64,000 bases of DNA from Nocardiopsis ansamitocini (lineage in GTDB: Bacteria; Actinomycetota; Actinomycetes; Streptosporangiales; Streptosporangiaceae): NCBI RefSeq assembly GCF_030268225.1, contig NZ_BSQG01000004.1:248001-312000 (forward strand). Reading direction: 5' to 3'. Shown here one piece after another: positions 25,232-32,686 of this stretch. Position numbers and translations under genes: made by a program. Below the pieces are notes generated by a model. The model was not told the origin of the DNA. It ran no database searches and saw only the letters and a program-made list of their open reading frames with translations. Position 1 is the stretch's first letter, and each line of letters starts with the position of its first letter.

Positions 25232-25921
25232 ATGGGCACCCCTTCTAATCGGCCGTCCACATCCGTTGAGGACTACGTCAAAGTGATCTACGACCTGCAG
25301 GAGCGCGGGTCCGGTCCGGTGACGATCTCCCGCGTGGCCGAACGGCTGGCGGTGTCCAATTCCTCGGTCTCGGGGATGCTGCGCAAACTCGGCGAACTGG
25401 ACCTCGTCGACCACGAGCGCTACGGAGCGGTGCACCTGACCCCCACGGGGACCAAGGTCGCTCTGGCGGTGCTGCGCCGCCACCGGCTCATCGAGCTGTA
25501 CCTGGTGGAAGCCCTGGGCTACTCCTGGGACGAAGTCCACGACGAGGCCGAGATCCTGGAACACGTGGTCTCGGACCAGTTCGTGGACCGCATCGCCGAC
25601 CATCTCGGCGATCCCACCGTCGATCCGCACGGCGACCCCATCCCCACCCGGGACGGCGAGGTCGTGGAGCGCGACACCCGGCTGTTGTCCGAGCTCGACA
25701 CCGGGGTGCACGGGGTGATCGTGCGGGTCAACGACTCCGACCCCGATCTGCTGCGCTATCTCGCCGACCAGCACATCAGTATCGGTATGCAGGTGGAACT
25801 GGTCGAACGGCAGCCTTTCGGCGGCCCTCTGGTGGTCCGCCTGGGCAGTCAGGACGAGCAACGCGTCCAATCTCTTGGCGTAGGAGCGGCAGACGCCCTG
25901 TGGATCGCCGCGCACCCCTGA
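25232..25921 (+). CDS. mntR: DtxR/MntR-family manganese-responsive repressor
   Basis: This 229-residue protein has the IdeR/MntR domain order: winged helix (SVEDYVKVIYDLQERG, then SNSSVSGMLRKLGELDLVDH), a helical dimer and metal domain (residues about 75-140), and an SH3/FeoA-like domain (150-225). In the metal site, the IdeR iron-type cysteine 102 position is a glutamate (EAEILEHVVSD), as in manganese-sensing MntR. With a PsaA-like transporter next door, a Mn regulator is the best reading. TACCGT ends 7 nt before the ATG, so the transcript may be leaderless. Confidence 0.88.
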   Translation: MGTPSNRPSTSVEDYVKVIYDLQERGSGPVTISRVAERLAVSNSSVSGMLRKLGELDLVDHERYGAVHLTPTGTKVALAVLRRHRLIELYLVEALGYSWDEVHDEAEILEHVVSDQFVDRIADHLGDPTVDPHGDPIPTRDGEVVERDTRLLSELDTGVHGVIVRVNDSDPDLLRYLADQHISIGMQVELVERQPFGGPLVVRLGSQDEQRVQSLGVGAADALWIAAHP

Positions 25922-25967
25922 CCCGCGCGGGCCGGTGCCTCGGGCGATCCCATTCGGCAGCCGAGGA

Positions 25968-26189
25968 TCAGCGCTCCAGGTCGATCTTGCGTTGCAGGAA
26001 CTCCTCGCGGTCGACCTCGCCCCGCGCGTAGAGCATCCGCAGCTCCTCCTGCGCGGGGTCGGGCTCGACCGGCGTGGAGCGGGAGCGCTGGTCACCGGTG
26101 AGCTGTTCGGCCGCGGAAGCCGTGATACTCAGACTCACGGCCAGCGCGGTCACGGCGAACAGTATGACGGTCGCAATCAGAAATCCCAT
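25968..26189 (-). CDS. Small SHOCT-domain membrane protein
   Basis: The 73-residue product has one N-terminal membrane helix (about residues 2-24, FLIATVILFAVTALAVSLSI) and a C-terminal SHOCT motif (QEELRMLYARGEVDREEFLQ). SHOCT domains are short C-terminal helical pairs in small membrane proteins, thought to aid oligomerisation; function is unknown. GGAGGAACGAC before the ATG at 26189 fixes the start. It is convergent with the mntR-like gene. Confidence 0.8.
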   Translation of the reverse strand: MGFLIATVILFAVTALAVSLSITASAAEQLTGDQRSRSTPVEPDPAQEELRMLYARGEVDREEFLQRKIDLER

Positions 26190-26508
26190 GTCGTTCCTCC
26201 AGCCGACGCGAGGGCGACACACCCCTCACACTCCTGTGTACCCCCGGAACGAACCCTCCACCGGCAAACAGGCCCCGACGACTCAAGACGTGCCGGAGAA
26301 GCGTCCGGAAAGCCACCACGGACACGGGAGCCGTCATCGGAAACCCGTGGCATGTTTCGTCGAGATCGGATGCCATGGCGCGCGGATGTCCCACCGTTCA
26401 ACGGATTTCCCATGGTTTCCCTTCTCCCCGACCGGGCTCCAGCCCTCCACGCCCCTTGCCCCGGAACTGGGCGAAAAGCTCCTGTGATAAAAGTTAGGCG
26501 TGCCGAAC
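26190..26508 (+). promoter_or_regulatory. Promoter and candidate MntR operator overlapping the SBP start codon
   Basis: The gap shows no gene. At its end, GTTAGGCGTGCCGAAC (26493-26508) is an imperfect palindrome (6 of 7 arm pairs), resembling half of the DtxR/IdeR/MntR consensus TTAGGTTAGSCTAACC. It includes the GTG start at 26500. GATAAA (26486-26491) sits 8 nt before that GTG, suggesting a nearly leaderless transcript that a bound repressor would block. No clear -35 is visible. Confidence 0.55.
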
Positions 26509-27429
26509 AATAAAGATTGGCTCTTCGTCAATTCGGTCGTGCTCACCCTCGCGCTCGGCCTCACCGCCTGTGCCGCCCCGCGATCGGAGACCCCGGACGA
26601 CGGCCGCCCCCTGGTCCTGACCACCTTCACCGTCCTCGCCGACATGGCCCGCAACGTCGCCGGCGACCACGCGCGGGTGGAGTCCATCACCCGGCCGGGA
26701 GCAGAGGTCCACGAGTACGAGCCCACCCCCGGCGACCTCGTGCGCGGCCAGGACGCCGACCTCATCCTCAACAACGGGATGAACCTGGAGTTGTGGTTCA
26801 CCCAGTTCACCGACCGGGTCGACGCCCCCGAACGCGTCCTCACCGAGGGCATCGAGACCATCCCGGTGGCGTCGGGCGGCTACCAGGGCGAACCCAACCC
26901 GCACGCCTGGATGTCCCCGGCCAACGCCCTGATCTACGTGGACAACATCCGCGACGCACTGATCGAGATCGACCCCGACCACAGTGCCGAATACACGGCC
27001 AACGCAGTGGAGTACCAGGAGAGCATCGCCGAGATCGGCAGGTTCCTGGACACCGAACTCAACTCGCTGCCCGAGGAGCACCGCGCACTGGTCACCTGCG
27101 AGGGGGCGTTCTCCTACCTGGCACGCGACGCGGGTCTGAGCGAGCACTACCTCTGGCCGATGAACTCCGACGCCGAGGGCACCCCGCAGCAGATCGCCTC
27201 CGTCGTGGAGTTCGTTCGCGACAACGAGGTGCCGGCGGTGTTCTGTGAGAGCACCGTCAACGACAGTGCCCAGCGCCAGGTGGCCCGCGAGACCGGGGCG
27301 ACTCTGGGTGAGGCGCTCTACGTCGACTCGCTGTCCGAGGAGGACGGCCCCGTGCCCACCTATCTGGACCTGCTGCGCCACGACGCCGAAGCCATCGCGG
27401 CCGGCCTGGGCAAAGGGAGGACGCGATGA
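26500..27429 (+). CDS. Manganese/zinc ABC transporter substrate-binding lipoprotein (PsaA/MntA-like)
   Basis: A 309-residue precursor with a lipoprotein signal (VVLTLALGLTAC; the cysteine at about 24 would be lipidated). Metal ligands line up with PsaA/MntA: His in VHEYEPTP, His in NPHAWMSP, Glu in TCEGAFSYLA and Asp in LYVDSLSEED. The HEYEP rather than HDY form, and the lack of a His-rich loop, favour manganese over zinc. It delivers the metal to the permease encoded downstream. No Shine-Dalgarno is seen before the GTG. It overlaps the ATPase gene by 4 nt. Confidence 0.9.
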   Translation: MPNNKDWLFVNSVVLTLALGLTACAAPRSETPDDGRPLVLTTFTVLADMARNVAGDHARVESITRPGAEVHEYEPTPGDLVRGQDADLILNNGMNLELWFTQFTDRVDAPERVLTEGIETIPVASGGYQGEPNPHAWMSPANALIYVDNIRDALIEIDPDHSAEYTANAVEYQESIAEIGRFLDTELNSLPEEHRALVTCEGAFSYLARDAGLSEHYLWPMNSDAEGTPQQIASVVEFVRDNEVPAVFCESTVNDSAQRQVARETGATLGEALYVDSLSEEDGPVPTYLDLLRHDAEAIAAGLGKGRTR

Positions 27430-28166
27430 CGGGTGAACCCGCGGTACGGGTCAACGGCGTCACGGTGCGCTACGGCGACGTCCTGGCACTGGACCGGGTG
27501 GACCTCACCGTCCCCGGCGGCGTGATCTGCGGCCTACTGGGCACCAACGGATCAGGCAAGTCCACCCTGTTCAAAGCCATGACCGGAATGATCGCGCCCC
27601 TGAACGGCACCGTCGCCATCAACGGCCTCACGCCGAGCAAGGCGCGCAGGCGCGGCCTCGTCGGCTACGTTCCCCAGGCCGAACAGGTGGACTGGGCCTT
27701 TCCCGTACGGGTGGCCGACGTGGTCATGATGGGACGCTACGGGCACATGGGTCCCACCCGCAGACCGCGAAACGCCGACCGCGCGGCCGTGGCCGAGGCG
27801 CTGGCGCGCACCGACCTGACCGACCTCGCCGACCGCCAGATCGGCGCTCTGTCCGGGGGCCAGCGCAAACGCGCGTTCGTGGCCCGTGGCATCGCCCAGG
27901 GCGCCGACGTCTTCTTCCTCGACGAGCCCTTCGCCGGCGTGGACAAGCGCTCCGAGGCCACGATCGTGGCGGTACTGCGCGAGATGCGGGCCGCCGGGCG
28001 AACCCTGATCGTGTCCACCCACGACCTGGCCTCGGTCCCCGGGCTGTGCGACGAGGCGGTGCTGCTCCAGCAGCACGTGGTGGCGCGCGGCACCCCCGCT
28101 GAGGTACTCACCCCCGAACGACTCATGCAGGCGTTCGGCCTGGACGAACGGAGGGTCGCACCGTGA
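27426..28166 (+). CDS. Manganese/zinc ABC transporter ATP-binding protein
   Basis: This 246-residue ABC ATPase shows Walker A GTNGSGKSTL (about 39), a Q-loop in GYVPQAEQVDWAFP (typical of metal importers), signature LSGGQRKRAFVARGI, Walker B VFFLDEPFAGVD and the H-switch STHDLA. It energises the metal permease. ATGA overlaps at both ends (with the lipoprotein gene and with the permease gene) show a tightly coupled operon. Confidence 0.93.
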   Translation: MTGEPAVRVNGVTVRYGDVLALDRVDLTVPGGVICGLLGTNGSGKSTLFKAMTGMIAPLNGTVAINGLTPSKARRRGLVGYVPQAEQVDWAFPVRVADVVMMGRYGHMGPTRRPRNADRAAVAEALARTDLTDLADRQIGALSGGQRKRAFVARGIAQGADVFFLDEPFAGVDKRSEATIVAVLREMRAAGRTLIVSTHDLASVPGLCDEAVLLQQHVVARGTPAEVLTPERLMQAFGLDERRVAP

Positions 28167-29035
28167 CCGCGGTCATCGAGTGGTTCACCGTCCCCCTCGC
28201 CTTCGAGTTCATGCAGCGCGCACTACTGGTCAGCGTCGTCACGGGCACGGTGTGCGCGGTCCTGTCCTGCTGGATGACGCTGATCGGGTGGTCGCTGCTG
28301 GGCGACGCCGTCTCCCACGCGGTCCTTCCCGGTGTCGTGCTCTCCTACCTCGTAGGGGTCCCCTTCGCGGTGGGCGCGCTGGTGTTCGGTGCGGGTTCGG
28401 TGGCGCTCATCGGCGTGGTCAACCGCACTTCCCGGGTCAAGGAGGACGCGGTGATCGGGGTGGTGTTCACCGCGATGTTCGCGGTGGGCGTGGTGCTGCT
28501 GTCCACGGTCCCCACCAATACCGACCTCATGCACATCCTGTTCGGCAACGTGTTGGGCGTCTCCGACACCGACATCTGGCTGATCATGGCCATGGCTGCG
28601 GTGACGCTGACGGTCGTGGCGCTCAAGCACCGGGACCTGACCCTCTTCGCCTTCGACCCCACCCACGCCCACGCCATCGGCCTCAGTCCGCGGCGCCTTG
28701 AGGCACTGCTGCTGGGGTTGCTGTCGGTCACGGTGGTCATCGCCCTACAGGCGGTCGGGATCATCATGGTGGTCGCCATGGTGATCATCCCCGGCGCCAC
28801 CGCCTACCTGCTCACCGACCGTTTCGAGCGGATGCTGGGGATCGCGGTGGCGGTCTCGGTGGTGGCATCGGTGCTGGGCACCTATGCCAGCTTCCACCTC
28901 AACGTGGCCACCGGCGGCGCGATCGTGGTGGTGCAGGCGAGCGCGTTCGCACTGGCCTACCTGTTCGCGCCGCGCCACGGGGTACTCGGCCGGGCGACCG
29001 CACGTAGACGCGCCGAAACGACTGCGTCCTCGTGA
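28163..29035 (+). CDS. Manganese/zinc ABC transporter permease (ABC-3 family)
   Basis: The 290-residue ABC-3 permease has about eight membrane helices; MTLIGWSLLGDAVSHAVLPG is the family hallmark and the interior HAHAIGLSPRRLEALLLGLL segment is typical. It forms the membrane channel with the preceding ATPase and lipoprotein. The start overlaps the ATPase stop by 4 nt. A further short frame begins with the same kind of overlap at 29032. Confidence 0.93.
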   Translation: MTAVIEWFTVPLAFEFMQRALLVSVVTGTVCAVLSCWMTLIGWSLLGDAVSHAVLPGVVLSYLVGVPFAVGALVFGAGSVALIGVVNRTSRVKEDAVIGVVFTAMFAVGVVLLSTVPTNTDLMHILFGNVLGVSDTDIWLIMAMAAVTLTVVALKHRDLTLFAFDPTHAHAIGLSPRRLEALLLGLLSVTVVIALQAVGIIMVVAMVIIPGATAYLLTDRFERMLGIAVAVSVVASVLGTYASFHLNVATGGAIVVVQASAFALAYLFAPRHGVLGRATARRRAETTASS

Positions 29036-29343
29036 ACCCCCGGGAACGGGAAACGACCGTGTTCGACCATTCTCCCTACCACCAGGGCCTGAGGATCGAC
29101 GCCCCCGTCCACGTGACCACCGGCAAGGGGCACTACTCCCGGAAGATCCGCACCGACCTGCGTCGACGCGGCTCCGCGGCGGCAGACCCCCGGCTTCAAC
29201 CAGACCATCGTCGCCTCCAACCTCCTGTGGATCCGCCCCTTTGGAGACGACCTCCAGGCGACAGCGGTCGGACCTCGGTTGGCCCACCCGCCCGGGCCGG
29301 GCGCACCTCGCCCCGCAGAAAGTCGCCGACTCCTTCCGGGTAA
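29032..29343 (+). CDS. Possible small ORF coupled to the metal permease (uncertain)
   Basis: A GTG overlaps the permease stop by 4 nt (GTGA), the same spacing as the upstream operon junctions. The frame starts NPRERETTVFDHSPYHQGL and RIDAPVHVTTGKGHYSRKIR, which looks protein-like for about 46 codons. After that the arginine- and proline-rich text looks out of frame, while a neighbouring frame reads FNQTIVASNLLWIRPFGDDL. It may be a frameshifted small gene. No family is recognised. The gap up to 29429 holds nothing else. Confidence 0.3.
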   Translation: MNPRERETTVFDHSPYHQGLRIDAPVHVTTGKGHYSRKIRTDLRRRGSAAADPRLQPDHRRLQPPVDPPLWRRPPGDSGRTSVGPPARAGRTSPRRKSPTPSG

Positions 29344-29429
29344 GAGGCGGACTGCCCTATTTATTCGCTACCGCGTTCGCCACAGTGATCTCCGAACAAC
29401 GTTGTCCAGATAAGTGAAGCGGGCTGGTC

Positions 29430-29969
29430 GTGAGAGCAGTGGTCGGTGGGATCGGGCGCGTTCTGGCAGTCGGTGTGATGGTCGCGGCGTCGGCGTTGTC
29501 CGTGAGTTCCCCGGCTTCGGCCGAGGACCAGTCCCAAGCCCAGGCACCGGCGAACAGGGTCTGCGCCAAGGCGTACGTGCAGGGCACGGGTTGGACGGCC
29601 GAACAGTGCGCCAACACCGGGCAGTCGGTGACGGTCGGCGCGGCCGGCGCGGGGCGCCCGGTCGAGGCAGTCGAGATGGCGGTCGCCGGGAGCCGTCTCT
29701 GTGCCAGGGGTTATCTGCAGGGCACCGGATGGCAGGCTGAGCAGTGCGCCGCCTCGGGCACCCGTATCACGCTCGGCGCCCCGGGCAAGGGGCTGCGCCT
29801 CGAAGCGGTGCTCTTCAGCGTGCAGTCGGGAATGATCTGCGGCAACTCCTACGTGCAGGGCGTGGGCTGGAATCCGATCTGGTACTGCGGGGTCGACGGC
29901 GAGAGCAACGGGATCGGCACCACCGGGCAGAACAAGCGCATGGAGGCCGTGGCCTTCATGATCGTGTGA
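29430..29969 (+). CDS. Secreted protein with three ChW-like repeats
   Basis: The 179-residue precursor has a signal peptide ending SSPASA. The remainder is three similar units of about 45 residues, each with a cysteine pair, YVQGTGW or YLQGTGW or YVQGVGW, and a closing glycine-rich segment plus EA(V)xF/M. The last, GIGTTGQNKRMEAVAFMIV, closely matches the clostridial hydrophobic W (ChW) repeat. ChW repeats occur on secreted and surface proteins that bind cell walls or substrates. Each repeat carries two cysteines, probably disulphide-bonded. The start is GTG. Role unknown. Confidence 0.8.
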   Translation: MRAVVGGIGRVLAVGVMVAASALSVSSPASAEDQSQAQAPANRVCAKAYVQGTGWTAEQCANTGQSVTVGAAGAGRPVEAVEMAVAGSRLCARGYLQGTGWQAEQCAASGTRITLGAPGKGLRLEAVLFSVQSGMICGNSYVQGVGWNPIWYCGVDGESNGIGTTGQNKRMEAVAFMIV

Positions 29970-30331
29970 TGGCGGCCGACCTCCCTTGCCCCGGAGGGTG
30001 TCTTCCGGGTTGCGGGCGCTGGTGCCGCTGCAACGGTGTCAGCCGCAACCAAGTGGAATCGGCCTGGTTGGACGGAGCGCACCCGCGAGGCCGTAGCCGC
30101 AACCACGCATGCCGCGACCGGTCGCGGCGGCTGCGTGCGCGACGTCGACGCCCTTCCCGCCACCTGGAACGACCGTCCCGCGCTTGCCCGGCCCCACTGA
30201 AACCCGCTGTGTGAGCGGTGGGTGCGCAAGGCAATGGGAGGGTCACGGCAGCGTGACCGCCAGGGCGCGACATGGCCACGAGAGCGGGCAACTGCTTGAG
30301 GTCGCGGCCCGTTTGGGTGAACCTGCCGGTT
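29970..30331. other. Gene-free stretch with a perfect 18-bp palindrome
   Basis: No gene is seen. GCCGCGACCGGTCGCGGC (30111-30128) is a perfect palindrome, flanked by a further arm pair CACGCA/TGCGTG, so a larger hairpin is possible. It could be a terminator for the ChW gene, although it is 140 bp after the stop. Confidence 0.45.
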
Positions 30332-30877
30332 ATGGACACCCGACCCGGGGGGCGCCGACGCCGCACGGCAATCGTGGCGGCGCCGATCCACACGCCCCGC
30401 CTCACCCTGGAGCCGTTGCGCCTGGACCATGCAACGGAGATGGCCGAGGTGCTGGGCGACCCCGCGCTCTACCGCTACCTCGGCGGGCGCCCTCCCCAGG
30501 AGGAGGAGCTGCGTTCGCGCTACGCCGACATGCTGGAGGGCTCGGACGAACCGGGTGTTCGCTGGTGCAACTGGATCGTCCGTGAGGACTCCGGGCAGGC
30601 GGTGGGAACGGTGCAGGCCACCGTGGGCCCCGACATCGGCGGCCTGCGCGCGGTGATCGCGTGGATGGTGGGGACCCCTTGGCAGCGGCGCGGTTACGCC
30701 GCCGAGGCATCGCGCGGCATGGTGGAGTGGCTGCACGCCCGGGGTGTGCGCAAGGTCAACGCCCACATCGACCCGCACAACGAGGCATCGGCGGCGGTGG
30801 CGCGCGGCATCGGGCTGATTCCCACCGACGCCGACTACCACGGCGAGACCGTCTGGACCGGACGTCCGCGTTTTTGA
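30332..30877 (+). CDS. GNAT-family N-acetyltransferase
   Basis: A 181-residue GNAT of the RimJ/RimL group: IHTPRLTLEPLRLDHATEMA at the start, ALYRYLGGRPP, the CoA loop WQRRGYAAEASRGMVEWL (about residues 112-129), and HNEASAAVARGIGLIPT near the end. Substrate unknown. The ATG at 30332 leaves a basic 20-residue lead before the domain; the upstream extension from 30272 is possible but less likely. Stand-alone gene. Confidence 0.82.
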   Translation: MDTRPGGRRRRTAIVAAPIHTPRLTLEPLRLDHATEMAEVLGDPALYRYLGGRPPQEEELRSRYADMLEGSDEPGVRWCNWIVREDSGQAVGTVQATVGPDIGGLRAVIAWMVGTPWQRRGYAAEASRGMVEWLHARGVRKVNAHIDPHNEASAAVARGIGLIPTDADYHGETVWTGRPRF

Positions 30878-31022
30878 GGGACCGGGCGCCTTCGGGGCCT
30901 GCACCCGTTCGGGAAAACACGGCATGTCACGGCTGGTGACCTCACGGACGTGCCGGCCGGGCTGGCCCCGGGAAGACCGGCGCCTTCCCGGAGCCGCTGT
31001 GTGCCCGCTGTGCCCGGCCGGC

Positions 31023-31204
31023 TCAGACCTGCCCGGCGTGTGCGACAGCCGCGTCGTACGGGGGCTCTTGGACACCGCGGAGGGAGAGCAGGACCAGTCG
31101 CGCGACCCCGTGGTAGGCGGCACGGGCGGTCAGGGTGCGCACCCTGGGGCGCGCAGGCCGGTCGTGCCGGTGCCGCCCAGGACCAGGACCGGTTGTGTTG
31201 TCAT
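31023..31204 (-). pseudogene. NmrA-type NAD(P)-binding protein remnant
   Basis: From an ATG at 31204 the minus strand reads TTQPVLVLGGTGTTGLRA, the start of an NmrA/TMR-like Rossmann protein (GGTGxTG). The sequence then loses its frame and about 80 residues. A second piece in another frame reads ARAAYHGVARLVLLSLRGVQ and runs to a stop at 31023, matching the AGVRRLVLLSGRG strand of the same family. It is a scrap of a former gene. Confidence 0.7.
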
Positions 31205-31842
31205 GAACCCCGTCAAGCGCCGCGGCGCGGTCCGAGGAGTGGTCGAGGATCGTGTGGACATGTCCGTACGTCTACGTCCCCGCAGAGGGACACACGGTTG
31301 TGCGGACACCACCGACGCCAGTGACCGAAATTCATCTCCCCCCGACCGCCTTCCTCGATACACCCACTGAACTGCGGCGATAAAAAATCATCCGGACCGA
31401 AACCCGTGCAGCGCGGTTCGGTCGGTGGTTCGGTCGCCTCGGTGACCGAAAACGGCGGCTCGCGACGATGACTAGCCCGCTCGTGGCCGGCATGGCTCCA
31501 ATGGGTCAAAAGAAGACGATTCCTTGACCTGATCACGGCACCGGGAGTAGACACGGATGCAGCCCGGACGCCCGGACCCGGCCAATCCCTCACCGAAAGC
31601 GACACAAAGTACAAAAATTCACTTTGCATGACAAGTTTCACAAAGTATGCTTTTTGGGTTCCGTGACTCTCTTGTGATGAATACCCTCGGTCGCGGCGGC
31701 CTACCTGAATACTCCCAGTTCAGAGCCGCTCACACCGCCCACCCCCTGCCCCGGGTGGCTCGCTGCGCCTCGCGCCGCCCCCAGCCGACAGACCTCCTGT
31801 AGCGCGCAGCTCTTCCTGTCGCCTCTCAAAGGACTCCTTGCC
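31205..31842 (+). promoter_or_regulatory. Gene-free region with AT-rich promoter and long leader for the DPBB gene
   Basis: No gene is seen. TTGCAT (31624-31629) and TATGCT (31646-31651), 16 bp apart, form a plausible promoter. CAAAGT appears at 31605-31610 and 31641-31646, with ACTTTG at 31621-31626, so the promoter sits among direct and inverted half-sites. Transcripts would carry a 5' leader of about 185 nt before the GTG at 31843, long enough for a structured regulatory RNA. I could not match it to a known riboswitch. Confidence 0.5.
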
Positions 31843-32517
31843 GTGGGCCACCACAAACCCCGCCCCTCCCTGGGCGCACGCCTCAAATCCAAGCGCGTGC
31901 TCGTCGTCTCCACCGCCACCCTCGGCGTGCTCGCCCTGGGCGGCGCGGCCGGCGCCTACGCCCTCAGCGGCCAAGGCGGCGCCCCCGAATCGGCGGTCGG
32001 CGCAATCACCATCCCCGACGCCCAGACCAGTGCGCCCGTGGCCCCCTCCTCCACCGATCCCAAGACGCGCGAGCAGGCCCGGAGCCAACGGGCCGACGCC
32101 GTCGAGCAGGCGTCCACGACCACCCAGGCCCAGGCCGAGCAGGCCAAGGAAGAACCCGAGCCCGAGGAGAGCGCCGCGGCCGACTCCGGATCCGCCGACA
32201 ACCAGGGCAGCGGCTCGACCCTCACCCCCAGCGGCGAAGGCGGCCAGTGCGAGGCGTCCATGTACGGCGACCCCCAGCCCACCGCCTCGGGCGAGACCTT
32301 CGACCCCTCGGCCATGACCGCCGCGCACAAGACCCTGCCCTTCGACACGATGGTCGAGGTCACCAACACCGCCAACGGCAAGTCGGTGACCGTGCGCATC
32401 AACGACCGCGGCCCCTTCATCTCCGGGCGCTGCCTGGACCTGAGCACCGCGTCCTTCACCCAGATCGCCTCCGCCAACGCCGGCGTCGCCCAGGTCCAAT
32501 GGCAGGTCGTGAGCTAG
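31843..32517 (+). CDS. Exported RlpA-like double-psi beta-barrel (DPBB) protein
   Basis: The 224-residue protein has a membrane anchor or signal (about residues 19-42), a low-complexity Glu/Ala/Ser/Gln-rich spacer (50-130) and a C-terminal DPBB domain: CEASMYGDPQPTASGETFDP, MTAAHKTLPFDTMVEVTN, and VTVRINDRGPFISGRCLDLS with the catalytic-type Asp. RlpA-like domains cleave or bind peptidoglycan and resemble expansins and Rpf-associated actinobacterial wall proteins. AAAGGA precedes the GTG. A long leader hints at post-initiation control. Confidence 0.87.
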   Translation: MGHHKPRPSLGARLKSKRVLVVSTATLGVLALGGAAGAYALSGQGGAPESAVGAITIPDAQTSAPVAPSSTDPKTREQARSQRADAVEQASTTTQAQAEQAKEEPEPEESAAADSGSADNQGSGSTLTPSGEGGQCEASMYGDPQPTASGETFDPSAMTAAHKTLPFDTMVEVTNTANGKSVTVRINDRGPFISGRCLDLSTASFTQIASANAGVAQVQWQVVS

Positions 32518-32686
32518 ACCTCGACCGCGACGACACACGCGGTCCACTCACCGCCGGCGAGGGGACCAACTCCACCCCGACCAGGCGCGACTCTCCCTTC
32601 ACCGGCCACGACACCCCCTGACGGAGCCGTCCTGCCGGTCCACGGCGGACCCGAAAACCCTTATTCATCGGCACACCCGTGCAAGA

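Noticed and set aside
31652-31842. c-di-AMP (ydaO) riboswitch before the RlpA-like gene
   Set aside because: The gene type would fit, but I could not find the conserved core segments in the leader.
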